64,000 nt of DNA from Flammeovirga aprica JL-4. Lineage in GTDB: Bacteria; Bacteroidota; Bacteroidia; Cytophagales; Flammeovirgaceae. The stretch spans positions 29,662 through 93,661 of the forward strand of contig NZ_JABANE010000024.1 of NCBI RefSeq assembly GCF_012844305.1. The letters are read 5' to 3'. Positions within the stretch are counted from its first letter, which is position 1. Each line of letters starts with the position of its first letter. A program made the position numbers and the translations under genes. Below are positions 37,694 through 46,634 of the stretch, piece after piece. The notes below the pieces were generated by a model. The model was not told the DNA's origin, ran no database searches, and was given only the letters and a program-made list of their open reading frames with translations.

Positions 37694-37860
37694 ACGAGGA
37701 TAAAGATTTCAAATAAACAGACAGTTTTTATAAATAGCTACAGAATAGAGGTAACAATAGAATTATGTAGTATAATAAACTCAGATTAACCATTGATATT
37801 ATTATAAGCATTAATTTCCATGACGAATCAATAGGATTTTCCTGTTGATTCGTTTTTTTT
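37694..37860 (+). ncRNA. Probable small RNA, tandem copy 1
   Basis: This non-coding segment shares ordered blocks with the one at 38033-38175: ACGAGGATAAAG, AGACAGTT, ATAATAAACTCAGA and CATTGATAT. It ends in a strong terminator (stem ACGAATCAATAGG with CCTGTTGATTCGT, 37823-37853, then eight T). The copies keep pairing in the stem while changing bases (T-A here, C-G in copy 2), which argues for selection on RNA. The 5' end is set at the conserved ACGAGG block and is uncertain. No ORF is present. Confidence 0.65.
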
Positions 37861-37959
37861 ATGTCCAATTTTTAGTGAGTAAATCAGCGTTTCAAAAGTA
37901 CCGGTAGAAGCACTTAATTATAAGCAAATACCCCTTCTTTTTAAGTTTTAACTTAAGAC

Positions 37960-38032
37960 GTTTCATTCCTGAAAACAGTCGTTTCAGCAAAAAATGATAT
38001 CGCTTTCCCTTAAAAAAGTCGTAACATAATAT
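37960..38032 (+). promoter_or_regulatory. Putative upstream control region of small RNA copy 2
   Basis: GTTTCAT at 37960-37966 and GTTTCAG at 37981-37987 are again 21 bases apart, and GTAACAT at 38021-38027 is again 12 bases before ACGAGGATAAAG. The kept spacing in otherwise diverged DNA suggests binding sites. Confidence 0.5.
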
Positions 38033-38175
38033 ACGAGGATAAAGAAGTTAAAAAGATAGACAGTTCAGACAAATCATAATAATAAACTCAGAATAGCATT
38101 GATATAATATATCAATATGTATTTATTTAGTTTTCTCAACGAACCAATAGGATTTTCTTATTGGTTCGTTTTTTT
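38033..38175 (+). ncRNA. Probable small RNA, tandem copy 2
   Basis: This is the paralogue of the RNA at 37694, about 339 bases downstream and about 25 bases shorter. It ends in stem ACGAACCAATAGG / CTTATTGGTTCGT (38139-38169) followed by seven T. The family is not one I recognise. Confidence 0.65.
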
Positions 38176-38216
38176 ATGTACTAAGCCAAAAATAGTTAAT
38201 CATTAATACTTAATTA

Positions 38217-38241
38217 TTTTTTGTGAGGACGACACAAAAAA
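38217..38241. other. Short palindrome upstream of the UbiB-like gene
   Basis: TTTTTTGTG (38217-38225) and CACAAAAAA (38233-38241) are perfect reverse complements around a seven-base loop. It could be a terminator in either direction or an operator. TAATTTTG near 38316-38323 matches the -7 consensus and may drive the next gene. Confidence 0.4.
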
Positions 38242-38417
38242 ACGAATGAATAGTGGTTCTATTGATTGTTTTTTAAGGCAGTATTCGCAAAACAATAAAA
38301 AGAATTAGTATTAAATAATTTTGTCTTAGTACTTATGCTTTATAAAAATCTTAACTTATAAAAACAAAAAACGAGAATTAGTTCTTCCTATATTGCACTT
38401 CAATTAAAAATGTTCAA

Positions 38418-40076
38418 ATGCAAACAAAAACGACATATTCTAATCGATATATTGAGATTGTACAAGTGATGGTGAAATACGGTTTTCAGAGTTGGTTAGT
38501 CAATTCGAGTATTTCCCACCTTATTCCTAATAAAATTTTAGATAAACACCTTGAAGTATCAAGAGAACCTATTGAAGTCAGGTTTCGATTGGCAATTGAA
38601 GAATTAGGACCAACCTTTATTAAGTTGGGGCAGATGTTGAGCAATCGTGCAGATTTAATTCCAATAGAATATGTAAAAGAACTCAAGAAGCTTCAGGATG
38701 AGGTAAAACAAGATCAGTCTTTCAACGTGGAAGAGATGATAAAGGAAGAACTTGGAGAGGAAGAGTTTGAAACTTTTACGAAGATTAATGAAAAACCATT
38801 GGGTATTGCATCAATAGGGCAGACTTATGCCGTAGAAAGAGATGGTAAACCTTTGGTGCTAAAGGTAAGAAAACCATCAGCAAGTGCGACTGTCAATGAG
38901 GATTTAAGAATTATTCGCTCAATTCTAAGAATTGTGGTGAGGTCGAGCAGGAATATCGCCAAAATGGACCCGATGCGTCTGTTTGATGAATTTGAGATCA
39001 CTCTAAAAAATGAATTGAATTATTCTATTGAAAAAAGAAATCAAGAACAGTTTTATAGTTATTTTAAAAACTCAAAAACTACCACAGCACCGAAAGTCAT
39101 CAAGGAACTCTGCACAGATAAATTACTGTGTATGGAGTTTGCCAATGGTACGAAGATGAATGATTTTATTGAAACGGCTTCTGAACAGCAAAAAGAAGTG
39201 ATCAGTAAAAACTTAGTCAAGTCTTTTTTCCAGCAGATTATTGAGTATGGCTTTTATCACGCCGACCCACATCCCGGTAATGTTTTTATCACAAAAGATT
39301 TAAAACTCTGTTTTATTGATTTTGGAATAGTTGGGCATTTATTAAAAGAAGATACTACTGTAATAGGCGAATTTCTGGAGGCGTTTCTTTCAAAAAATAC
39401 GGATAGAGTGATTCATTCTATTAAAAGAATTGCACTAACCCATGAAATCACAAAAGAAAATAGAAAGAACCTTCAATATCAACTGCATGACCTTTTCCAA
39501 TTTATAGATCAAGATGTAAGTACAATACCGTGGGCTAGCTTTTCTGAAAAAGTAATGACAATAATGTTCAGTTATAATATAAAACTGCCTAATTACTTTG
39601 TTACTTTAGCTAAAGCATTGGCGTTAGTTTTGGGGACCGCTTTAGAGATCAACCCAAAAATGAATCTTTTGAAGGAAATCAAACCCTTTATATTAAAGTA
39701 TCAAATGCACTTTCTTACCTCAAAAGGACAGAGAGAACTTTTATTGGATCTAGTATATGGTATACGTGATTTCAAAAGCTTTCCGGCAGATATAAAAGAA
39801 ATCATCGCTCTCATCAAAAAAGGGAAGATTGATGTGATGATTACTTTAGAAGAAACACAGCCTATATTGGATTCCTTTAGAAATGGGATCAATAAACTCA
39901 CTATAGGTATAATTATAGGTTGCTTATTGATTGCTTCTTCCTCTATGGCTGTCGCAGAGAATGCCACCTTCATTAATAAGTTCGCTATTGCAGGCTATGT
40001 AATTGCAGGTATTTTGGGACTGGCACTTACCATTGATGTATTCAAAGACCTATTTAGAAACAAGCCAAAAAAATAA
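38418..40076 (+). CDS. ABC1/UbiB-family atypical kinase
   Basis: The 552-residue protein has the family's KxGQ motif (FIKLGQMLSNRADLIP), the Ala-rich nucleotide loop form ASIGQTYAVE, LVLKVRKP with the expected lysine, and HADPHPGNVFI as catalytic loop. Two hydrophobic helices close the protein (LTIGIIIGCLLIASSSM and AGYVIAGILGLALTIDVF), as in UbiB. Family members support ubiquinone or menaquinone synthesis or lipid homeostasis as ATPases. Bacteroidota use menaquinone, so the exact role is open. It is convergent with the CDF gene. Confidence 0.85.
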   Translation: MQTKTTYSNRYIEIVQVMVKYGFQSWLVNSSISHLIPNKILDKHLEVSREPIEVRFRLAIEELGPTFIKLGQMLSNRADLIPIEYVKELKKLQDEVKQDQSFNVEEMIKEELGEEEFETFTKINEKPLGIASIGQTYAVERDGKPLVLKVRKPSASATVNEDLRIIRSILRIVVRSSRNIAKMDPMRLFDEFEITLKNELNYSIEKRNQEQFYSYFKNSKTTTAPKVIKELCTDKLLCMEFANGTKMNDFIETASEQQKEVISKNLVKSFFQQIIEYGFYHADPHPGNVFITKDLKLCFIDFGIVGHLLKEDTTVIGEFLEAFLSKNTDRVIHSIKRIALTHEITKENRKNLQYQLHDLFQFIDQDVSTIPWASFSEKVMTIMFSYNIKLPNYFVTLAKALALVLGTALEINPKMNLLKEIKPFILKYQMHFLTSKGQRELLLDLVYGIRDFKSFPADIKEIIALIKKGKIDVMITLEETQPILDSFRNGINKLTIGIIIGCLLIASSSMAVAENATFINKFAIAGYVIAGILGLALTIDVFKDLFRNKPKK

Positions 40077-40089
40077 GTTGTAATAAATA

Positions 40090-40112
40090 AAGGGCGAATT
40101 CAATTCGCCCTA
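40090..40112. terminator. Bidirectional terminator, palindrome
   Basis: AGGGCGAATT (40091-40100) and AATTCGCCCT (40102-40111) form a near-perfect palindrome between convergent genes. The flanking T-tracts are short. Confidence 0.7.
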
Positions 40113-40115
40113 AAG

Positions 40116-41006
40116 TCATTCTACACAATCTTCTTCCAAACGCTCAATCTCTATTGTAATATGTTTGATCTTATCTTTCTTGATAATTTCTCTCACCTCT
40201 TTCTTTATTTCAGCACATCGGCACATATCCGTAGAATTTTCCACTACAAGATGAAGACTCATTATATTAAACTCACCATCCAATGACCATAAATGAAGGT
40301 CATGAGCATCTTCAACATTATTGATTTTCTTCAAATCATCGATGATTTCCTCCTGATTGATATTATGGGGTGCAGCCTGAAGGAAAATAGGGAGAATGCC
40401 AATCAGGTTTTTAATAGCATTATAAAGGATAAAAGAAGCGATTCCCAAAGAGAGTAATGGATCAATAATAGGAATATCATAAAAGTTCATGATTAAGGCC
40501 CCAATTAATACCGCTACCCAGCCAAGGGTGTCCTCCATCAAGTGAAGCATCATTACCCTTTGATTGGCGGAATTTTTATTTCCAAATAATTTAAACACCG
40601 CCATACCATTTACAGCCACACCTATAAAGGCCATCAACAACATCCCTTCTGAATGCACTTCTTCAGGTTCTATCAGACGGGGAATAGTCTTTACTATAAT
40701 AAGTATAGAACCGGAAGTAAGGACGATGATATTAATAATAGCCGCTAAAGTGGAGTACCTTCTATAACCATAAGTATAGGTTGTATTTTCTTTTTTGTTA
40801 GAATACCGTTCAAAGAAATAACCAGCACCAATTGCCAGTGTATCTCCTAGGTCATGAACCGCATCAGATAAAATGGCGATGGAGTTGGTATAAAAACCTC
40901 CGATAAATTCAAAAATGGTAAATGATAAGTTGAGGAAAAAAGCCCAGCCTATATTCTTGGTAGAATCATGATGTTGTCCGTGTGAATGATGGTGGTGATG
41001 TCCCAT
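40116..41006 (-). CDS. Cation diffusion facilitator (zinc/cadmium/cobalt exporter)
   Basis: ATG 41006 begins MGHHHHHSHGQHHD, a histidine-rich N-terminus typical of CzcD/ZitB-type CDF proteins; the frame's earlier TTG at 41081 adds an unlikely extension. About six membrane spans follow. The metal-site pairs are SDAVHDLGD in the second span and HLMEDTLGW in the fifth. The C-terminal cytoplasmic ferredoxin-like domain (residues about 210-290, HDLHLWSLDGEFNIMSLHLV) ends in cysteine- and glutamate-rich text. It exports divalent metal in exchange for protons; zinc is the likeliest. It is convergent with the UbiB-like gene. Confidence 0.9.
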   Translation of the reverse strand: MGHHHHHSHGQHHDSTKNIGWAFFLNLSFTIFEFIGGFYTNSIAILSDAVHDLGDTLAIGAGYFFERYSNKKENTTYTYGYRRYSTLAAIINIIVLTSGSILIIVKTIPRLIEPEEVHSEGMLLMAFIGVAVNGMAVFKLFGNKNSANQRVMMLHLMEDTLGWVAVLIGALIMNFYDIPIIDPLLSLGIASFILYNAIKNLIGILPIFLQAAPHNINQEEIIDDLKKINNVEDAHDLHLWSLDGEFNIMSLHLVVENSTDMCRCAEIKKEVREIIKKDKIKHITIEIERLEEDCVE

Positions 41007-41081
41007 ATTATGATTGGAATAGTGTAAAAATCGCTGAAAAAAATTAGTCTCAAAGTTCTCTAACTTCAATAGTCTAACCAA

Positions 41082-41400
41082 TTTACTAAATAAAAATTAA
41101 TGAAATAGCGTATATATATGTTCGTTTGTAGGAAAGCGAATTTTCGCGTTTTGATTCTTTACGCTAAGTGAGAAAATTCATTTCTTTTTTTTGATTTATA
41201 TGTAAAAAGTACAATAAAAAAAGGGGCTTTTTTTGAAAGTTTTTTGCATATAAGTGTTAATTAACTGCGTGTAAAATAGCTATTTACGTATAATCATATG
41301 TCATCACGAAATTTTAGTGATGACGATCACTGAAATAGATTTCTACTACTTTCATATTTGTATCATCACAAAGAGATAATCTTATAAACTTTCATATTGT
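41082..41400 (+). promoter_or_regulatory. Upstream region of focA with FNR-like palindromes
   Basis: The gap holds a perfect palindrome GTGATGACGATCAC (41317-41330), which matches the FNR/CRP-family core TGAT-N4-ATCA. Overlapping it, GTCATCAC (41300-41307) and GTGATGAC (41317-41324) form a wider inverted repeat. A -7-like CATATTTG lies at 41353-41360, which would put the palindrome's centre about 43 bases upstream of transcription start, near the class II activator position. Oxygen-dependent control is inferred from this and from the genes downstream. Confidence 0.6.
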
Positions 41401-42243
41401 ATGGGATATTCATCGCCAAAAGAGATTTTAAGTAATATTAGAGGAGGGGCACTTCAGAAAGGAAATATGTCCATTCAACAATTGTTGGTCTTCGGATTTT
41501 TAGGAGGAGCGTATGTAGCCTTCGGATTCTTATTAGCCATAATTGTTGGAGGAGGATCACCTGGAATTGCAGCTGAAAACCCTGGTATCACAAAGTTTCT
41601 GATGGGTGCAGTTTTCCCAGTAGGACTAGTTTTAGTAATTATTGCAGGAGCAGAATTATTCACATCAAGTACTGCAATGATGACCGTTTCAGTTTTCTCA
41701 AAAGATCAGTCTTGGGGAAAGCTAGGGAAAGTTTGGGGATTTGGTTACTTAGGTAACTTTATAGGATCTCTATTTGTGGCTTACTTCATCACTACATTAA
41801 CAGGAGTGGTTGACGCAGAGGTCTTCCATAACTCATTAATCAGTGTAGCAGAACATAAAGTGGGTAATCCTTTTTATAAGACTTTCTTTAAAGCAGTAGG
41901 GGCCAACTGGCTAGTATGTTTGGCGGCATGGCAAGCATACGCTGCAAAAGATGTGATGGGTAAAGTAATCGGAATCTGGTTCCCAGTAATGACTTTCGTA
42001 ACCTTTGGTTTCGAACACTGTATTGCCAATATGTATGTGATTCCGGCGGCGATGTTTAATGGTGCTGACATTACTTGGTCAGATTTTATCATCACCAATT
42101 TAATACCTGCAACGTTAGGAAACATCGTAGGAGGAGCCTTCTTTGTAGGGACAATTTACTGGTGGATGTTTGTGAAGCCAGACATGGAAAAAGAAAATTC
42201 ACAGCTTAAAAAAGATTTGAAGGACAGCAAAGTTGCTAGCTAG
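41401..42243 (+). CDS. focA: Formate/nitrite transporter FocA
   Basis: The 280-residue, multi-span protein fits the FNT family: LGGAYVAFGFLLAI, AGAELFTSSTAMM, and WGKLGKVWGFGYLGNFIGS with the GN.IG signature, then a second copy (FGFEHCIANMYVIPAAMF, NLIPATLGNIVGGAFFV). FocA forms a pentameric formate channel. The gene is followed by pflB with a 104-base gap, the classical focA-pflB order. Both probably answer to the FNR-like site upstream. Confidence 0.9.
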   Translation: MGYSSPKEILSNIRGGALQKGNMSIQQLLVFGFLGGAYVAFGFLLAIIVGGGSPGIAAENPGITKFLMGAVFPVGLVLVIIAGAELFTSSTAMMTVSVFSKDQSWGKLGKVWGFGYLGNFIGSLFVAYFITTLTGVVDAEVFHNSLISVAEHKVGNPFYKTFFKAVGANWLVCLAAWQAYAAKDVMGKVIGIWFPVMTFVTFGFEHCIANMYVIPAAMFNGADITWSDFIITNLIPATLGNIVGGAFFVGTIYWWMFVKPDMEKENSQLKKDLKDSKVAS

Positions 42244-42347
42244 AGAATTTAAGTTGATTTAATTAATAAAACTAAACATAGACATCTGAACGTTAAAAAT
42301 ACCGTTTAGTGTAAATGTAGATTGTAAAGAAAAACCAAAATAGAAGA

Positions 42348-44615
42348 ATGGAAAACGCTGTATTAAACTCTCAATTAAAAGGAACAAAGTGGCAAAACGA
42401 AATCAACGTTTATGACTTTGTAGTAAATAACGTTACACCTTATTATGGAGACGCTTCTTTCTTAGCGGAAGCAACTGAGGCAACTAAAAAGCTTTGGGAT
42501 ATCTGCTTAGCAGGTATGAAAGAAGAAAGAGAAAATAATGGTTGCCGTGACATTGACACGGATACAATCTCTACTGTAACATCTCATAAAGCAGGTTACA
42601 TCAACCAAGAATTAGAAACAATCGTTGGTTTACAGACTGATGAGCTTTTAAAGCGTGCTATGAAGCCTTTCGGTGGCTATAGAGTAGTGAAAAACGCTGT
42701 AGAAGAAAAAGGTAAAACGGTTAACCCAGCTGTAGAAAACGTATTTAACTATGCAAAAGATCACAACAACCAAGTGTTCGCTGCATATGATAAAGAAATT
42801 AGAACTTACCGTTCATTAGGTGTTTTAACTGGTCTTCCTGATAACTATGCACGTGGTCGTGTAATCGGTGACTACCGTCGTTTAGCACTTTACGGTACAG
42901 ATCAATTAATCGCAGCAAAACAAAAAGATTTTGCTAACATCGAGGAAGGTTTAAGCGAAGGTTCAGGAGCGGACATCGCAATGAACATCCAATTACGTGA
43001 AGAGATTACTTCTCAAATTTCTGCATTGAAAGACATCGCTGAGATGGCTGCAATGTACGGTTTAGACGTAACTCGTCCTGCTGAAACTGCAAAAGAAGCT
43101 GTACAAGCAGTATACTTTGCTTACTTAGCGGCTGTAAAAGAGCAAGATGGTGCTGCAATGTCATTAGGTAACGTATCTTCTTTCTTAGATATCTATATCC
43201 AAAGAGACTTAGAAGCAGGTACTATCAATGAGGTTGAAGCTCAAGAATATATCGACCACTTCGTAATGAAATTACGTATGGTTCGTCACTTACGTCCAGG
43301 TGCTTATGACGAGATCTTCGGTGGTGACCCAACTTGGGTAACTGAAGCTATTGGTGGTCAATTCCACGACGGTCGTACTAAAGTGACTAAAACTTCATTC
43401 AGATTCTTACAAACACTTTATAACTTAGGAGCATCTCCAGAGCCAAACTTAACTGTACTTTGGTCAAAAGATCTTCCTGAAGGTTTCAAAGATTTCTGTT
43501 CTCAAGTATCAATTGATACTTCATCTATCCAATACGAAAATGACGATTTAATGCGTCCTAACCGTGGATCAGATGACTACGGTATCGCTTGTTGTGTATC
43601 TTACCAAGAAATCGGTAAAAGAATCCAATTCTTCGGTGCACGTACAAACTTACCAAAAGCATTATTGATGGCAATCAACGCTGGTCATGACGAAAACAAA
43701 AACGTATTGACAGTGAATGGTATCGATTCAATGGCTAACGATGAGTACTTGGATTACGACAAAGTAATGACGCAATTCAAGAAAACAATGCAAGAGGTTG
43801 CTCGTGTTTATGTGAAGACGATGAACATCATTCACTATATGCACGACAAGCACTACTACGAAAAAGCACAATTCGCATTCTTGGACACTGATCCAGGTAT
43901 CGATATGGCTTACGGTGCTGCTGGTATCTCTATCATTGCTGACTCATTATCTGCAATCAAGAATGCTAAAGTGAAGCCAGTTCGTGATGAGAACGGTTTA
44001 GCTGTTGACTTCGAAATCGAAGGTGATTACCCTAAATATGGTAACGACATCGATGATGTAGATAACATCGCTAAAGAAATCTCTCATATCTTCTTCACTG
44101 AGTTAGCGAAGCACAAAACTTACCGTAACGCTGTACCTACAATGTCATTATTGACAATTACTTCAAACGTAATGTACGGTAAGAAAACAGGTGCTACTCC
44201 TGACGGTCGTAAGGCTGGTGAGCCATTTGCTCCAGGTGCTAACCCAATGCACGGTCGTGATACAAACGGTGCTGTTGCTTCATTGAACTCTGTTGCAAAA
44301 TTAGACTACAATGATGCTCAAGACGGTATCTCAAATACATTCTCAATCGTTCCTAAGTCATTAGGTTCTGAAAGAGCTGTTCAAGTGAAAAACCTTGTAA
44401 CTATGATGGATGGTTACTTCGCTGAAGAAGGCGGTATGGCTCACCACTTAAACGTGAATGTATTGAACAGAGATACTTTAATGGATGCTTATGAAAATCC
44501 TGAGAACTATCCACAGTTAACAATCCGTGTATCTGGATACGCTGTGAATTTCATCAGATTATCAAGAGCGCACCAATTAGAGGTGATTCAAAGAACATTC
44601 CACGAGTCTATGTAA
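42348..44615 (+). CDS. pflB: Formate C-acetyltransferase (pyruvate formate-lyase)
   Basis: The 755-residue protein carries the paired catalytic cysteines YGIACCVSY (Cys415, Cys416) and the C-terminal glycyl radical site RVSGYAVNF with Gly730. Length and order match E. coli PflB. It splits pyruvate and CoA to acetyl-CoA and formate in anaerobic growth and needs the PflA radical-SAM activase, which is not encoded in this window. Codon use looks highly biased, with many GGT, CGT and AAC codons, as for an abundant protein. Confidence 0.97.
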   Translation: MENAVLNSQLKGTKWQNEINVYDFVVNNVTPYYGDASFLAEATEATKKLWDICLAGMKEERENNGCRDIDTDTISTVTSHKAGYINQELETIVGLQTDELLKRAMKPFGGYRVVKNAVEEKGKTVNPAVENVFNYAKDHNNQVFAAYDKEIRTYRSLGVLTGLPDNYARGRVIGDYRRLALYGTDQLIAAKQKDFANIEEGLSEGSGADIAMNIQLREEITSQISALKDIAEMAAMYGLDVTRPAETAKEAVQAVYFAYLAAVKEQDGAAMSLGNVSSFLDIYIQRDLEAGTINEVEAQEYIDHFVMKLRMVRHLRPGAYDEIFGGDPTWVTEAIGGQFHDGRTKVTKTSFRFLQTLYNLGASPEPNLTVLWSKDLPEGFKDFCSQVSIDTSSIQYENDDLMRPNRGSDDYGIACCVSYQEIGKRIQFFGARTNLPKALLMAINAGHDENKNVLTVNGIDSMANDEYLDYDKVMTQFKKTMQEVARVYVKTMNIIHYMHDKHYYEKAQFAFLDTDPGIDMAYGAAGISIIADSLSAIKNAKVKPVRDENGLAVDFEIEGDYPKYGNDIDDVDNIAKEISHIFFTELAKHKTYRNAVPTMSLLTITSNVMYGKKTGATPDGRKAGEPFAPGANPMHGRDTNGAVASLNSVAKLDYNDAQDGISNTFSIVPKSLGSERAVQVKNLVTMMDGYFAEEGGMAHHLNVNVLNRDTLMDAYENPENYPQLTIRVSGYAVNFIRLSRAHQLEVIQRTFHESM

Positions 44616-44642
44616 TATTGACTGGGAATTAGAAATAATAAG

Positions 44643-44672
44643 AGGCTACTTCGAAAGAGGTAGCCTTTTCTT
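44643..44672 (+). terminator. Terminator after pflB
   Basis: AGGCTAC (44643-44649) pairs with GTAGCCT (44660-44666), followed by T-rich sequence. Confidence 0.75.
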
Positions 44673-44693
44673 TTATACTTTAATAAGGTATTT

Positions 44694-44828
44694 TAAATGA
44701 AGAATGAAGAATGAATATACTTTCTAATATTACTTTACTTTGGTAAGCTTACTTTTATTATCAAATGGAATCTCACAATTTGCAATACGCATCAACTTCA
44801 TTCTTCTTTCTTAACTCTTCATTATTAT
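44694..44828. repeat. Possible REP-like element of GAAGAATGA words
   Basis: ATGAAGAATGAAGAATGAA words near 44696-44714 are partly mirrored as complementary words near 44797-44826 (CTTCATTCTTCTTTC, CTCTTCATT). The intervening 80 bases are AT-rich. A small mobile or REP-like element is possible; the match is imperfect. Confidence 0.35.
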
Positions 44829-44836
44829 AAGTTGGT

Positions 44837-45889
44837 ATGAATAAGAAAATTGAAACATATATCTATCAAAATGTAGAAAGGATTCACCTGATCAGAACAA
44901 TGCTTTTGGTGGGGATAAGTTTTATTCTTGTTAGTGTATTAAAAATCCCTCATGGAACATGGGTGTGTATTACGGCAATGGTACTCATTGGGCCTATACC
45001 AGAATTTGGAGGTATTATTCATCGTATACTTCAAAGAATATTAGGGACAATAAGCGGGTCAATATTAGGCGTAGCCACCTTATTATTATTTAAGGATAAT
45101 CTACCTATACAAACTTTCATCATACTAGGCACTATTCCTTTATTTGGATTATTTGTCTTCAAAAAATATCCTTATGCTTACTTAATTGGAGTGATGACAT
45201 TAATAATTCTTTTAGGTGTGAATGAGAATGAAAGTATCGAAACGGCTTTGTGGAGATCTGGAAATATTATTTTTGGTGGATTGATTACTTTAGTTTTTGC
45301 ATTAATTTTTCCTGTCAGGGGAGTAAGAGAATTGAAATTTGAAATGGCCAATGCTTTAACTTTAATTTCTAGAGAATATAAAAGTGTTGTTAAGGGTGAA
45401 CGTGCTGAGGAAAACTATCTTTTAGAAATCAGTAAAATTATTTCTTCTATTCGGAAACAGAGAAAGATTATTGAGCATGTAAAAAAGGAAAGTAGTCATT
45501 TTAAGCATAGATCAAAGGAATTGGAAGAGGCAATAGTGATTTTGAGAAGAATGTCTGGTATAATTGAGTTGTTGAACACTTCTACATTTGCCTCAGAAAT
45601 TGGGAATCAATACATCTCACAGCTTTATTCCATGCATGAAAAGCATCAAATATTCACTTCACACCTTGATAATTTGATAACTCAGCTTACTGAAGATTCA
45701 TTCACTACTCCTATGCAAGAAAACCTTAGACTTACTTCAACTAGAGAAGAATTAGAAAATCTCAATGAAAACAATCAGGATAATCACACCCCTTTAAGCC
45801 CTTACAGTTATGTATGGCTAAATTATCAATTTGGACTTCAGGTATTTTTATTGGAAGAAAAAATAGATATTCTGTTTAATAGAAAATAA
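44837..45889 (+). CDS. FUSC-family membrane protein
   Basis: The 350-residue protein has about six hydrophobic helices in the first 160 residues (for example IRTMLLVGISFILVSVLKIPHGTWVCITAMV) and RILGTISGSILGV, the typical FUSC/YccS pattern. A soluble helical region with basic text fills the C-terminal half. Relatives are half-size efflux proteins for aromatic acids or membrane-stress proteins. The gene ends one base before the minus-strand acyltransferase gene's stop codon. No partner membrane-fusion gene is nearby. Confidence 0.75.
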   Translation: MNKKIETYIYQNVERIHLIRTMLLVGISFILVSVLKIPHGTWVCITAMVLIGPIPEFGGIIHRILQRILGTISGSILGVATLLLFKDNLPIQTFIILGTIPLFGLFVFKKYPYAYLIGVMTLIILLGVNENESIETALWRSGNIIFGGLITLVFALIFPVRGVRELKFEMANALTLISREYKSVVKGERAEENYLLEISKIISSIRKQRKIIEHVKKESSHFKHRSKELEEAIVILRRMSGIIELLNTSTFASEIGNQYISQLYSMHEKHQIFTSHLDNLITQLTEDSFTTPMQENLRLTSTREELENLNENNQDNHTPLSPYSYVWLNYQFGLQVFLLEEKIDILFNRK

Positions 45890-46441
45890 TTAAGATGGTA
45901 ATCTGATTCCTTTCTCCGGGTGTTTACCCACAAACTGACTCAAATAAGTTTTTATTTTAAGTGTATCTTCCTCAATGTTACCCGATGGGATTATATACTC
46001 ACCAAATACAATTCTTTTAGTTTTGAAGCACATACCCACCATATAGATTGGGACATTAGCCCCTATAGCAATTCTGTAAAAACCAGTTTTCCAGTTATCA
46101 TTATACGATCGCGTTCCTTCAGGAGTAACGGCCATAATTAATTCTTCTCTTTGATTGAACTGCTCAATTACTTGATCTACCAATCGTGTATTTTTCGTTC
46201 TAATGACAGGAATAGCACCTTGAGACTTCAAAAATCTACCTAATACACCTTTGCAGAGTGTGCTTTTAATGAAAAATTTTGCTTTAATTCCTACTATATC
46301 ACGTGCAGGCACACCTACCATAAAATCCCAAAAACTAGTATGAGGCCCCACAACAACAACCATTTTTTTTACATCTTCAGGTAACACACCTTCCACTTTC
46401 CAACCGGCTAGTTTAAATAGCCAAATCCAAATCGTTCTCAT
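45890..46441 (-). CDS. PlsC-like acyltransferase
   Basis: The 183-residue protein has the acyltransferase motif GPHTSFWD (H34, D39) and TPEGTRS (107-112), with FFIKSTL between them. It lacks an N-terminal membrane span longer than the first 14 residues, and it is shorter than typical 1-acylglycerol-3-phosphate acyltransferases. This short form is common in Bacteroidota. It probably acylates a lysophospholipid or related lipid at the membrane. Its stop abuts the FUSC gene's stop head to head, so readthrough of either transcript would produce antisense RNA. Confidence 0.75.
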   Translation of the reverse strand: MRTIWIWLFKLAGWKVEGVLPEDVKKMVVVVGPHTSFWDFMVGVPARDIVGIKAKFFIKSTLCKGVLGRFLKSQGAIPVIRTKNTRLVDQVIEQFNQREELIMAVTPEGTRSYNDNWKTGFYRIAIGANVPIYMVGMCFKTKRIVFGEYIIPSGNIEEDTLKIKTYLSQFVGKHPEKGIRLPS

Positions 46442-46634
46442 TTTGTTAACATTAGAAAAGTGCTAAACTATCACTAAATATTGATAACTCCGACTTAAAA
46501 GAGGGTTTATTAACGAAATAATTGTACTATTAAGTGTGTTTAGGTCACTTATAACATCAAGATAATGTAAAGATAGCGACTTATTCTTGTAATATTAGAT
46601 CTCGACTTTTGTGATAGAATTAAATGCTGAAGTA

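Noticed and set aside
37543..38417. Small protein genes in the 875-base gap
   Set aside because: No sensible open frames span the conserved blocks; conservation lies in terminators and short words, which fits RNA genes.
40116..41081. TTG 41081 as start of the CDF gene
   Set aside because: It adds 25 residues without homology-like character; ATG 41006 directly starts the His-rich N-terminus usual in this family.
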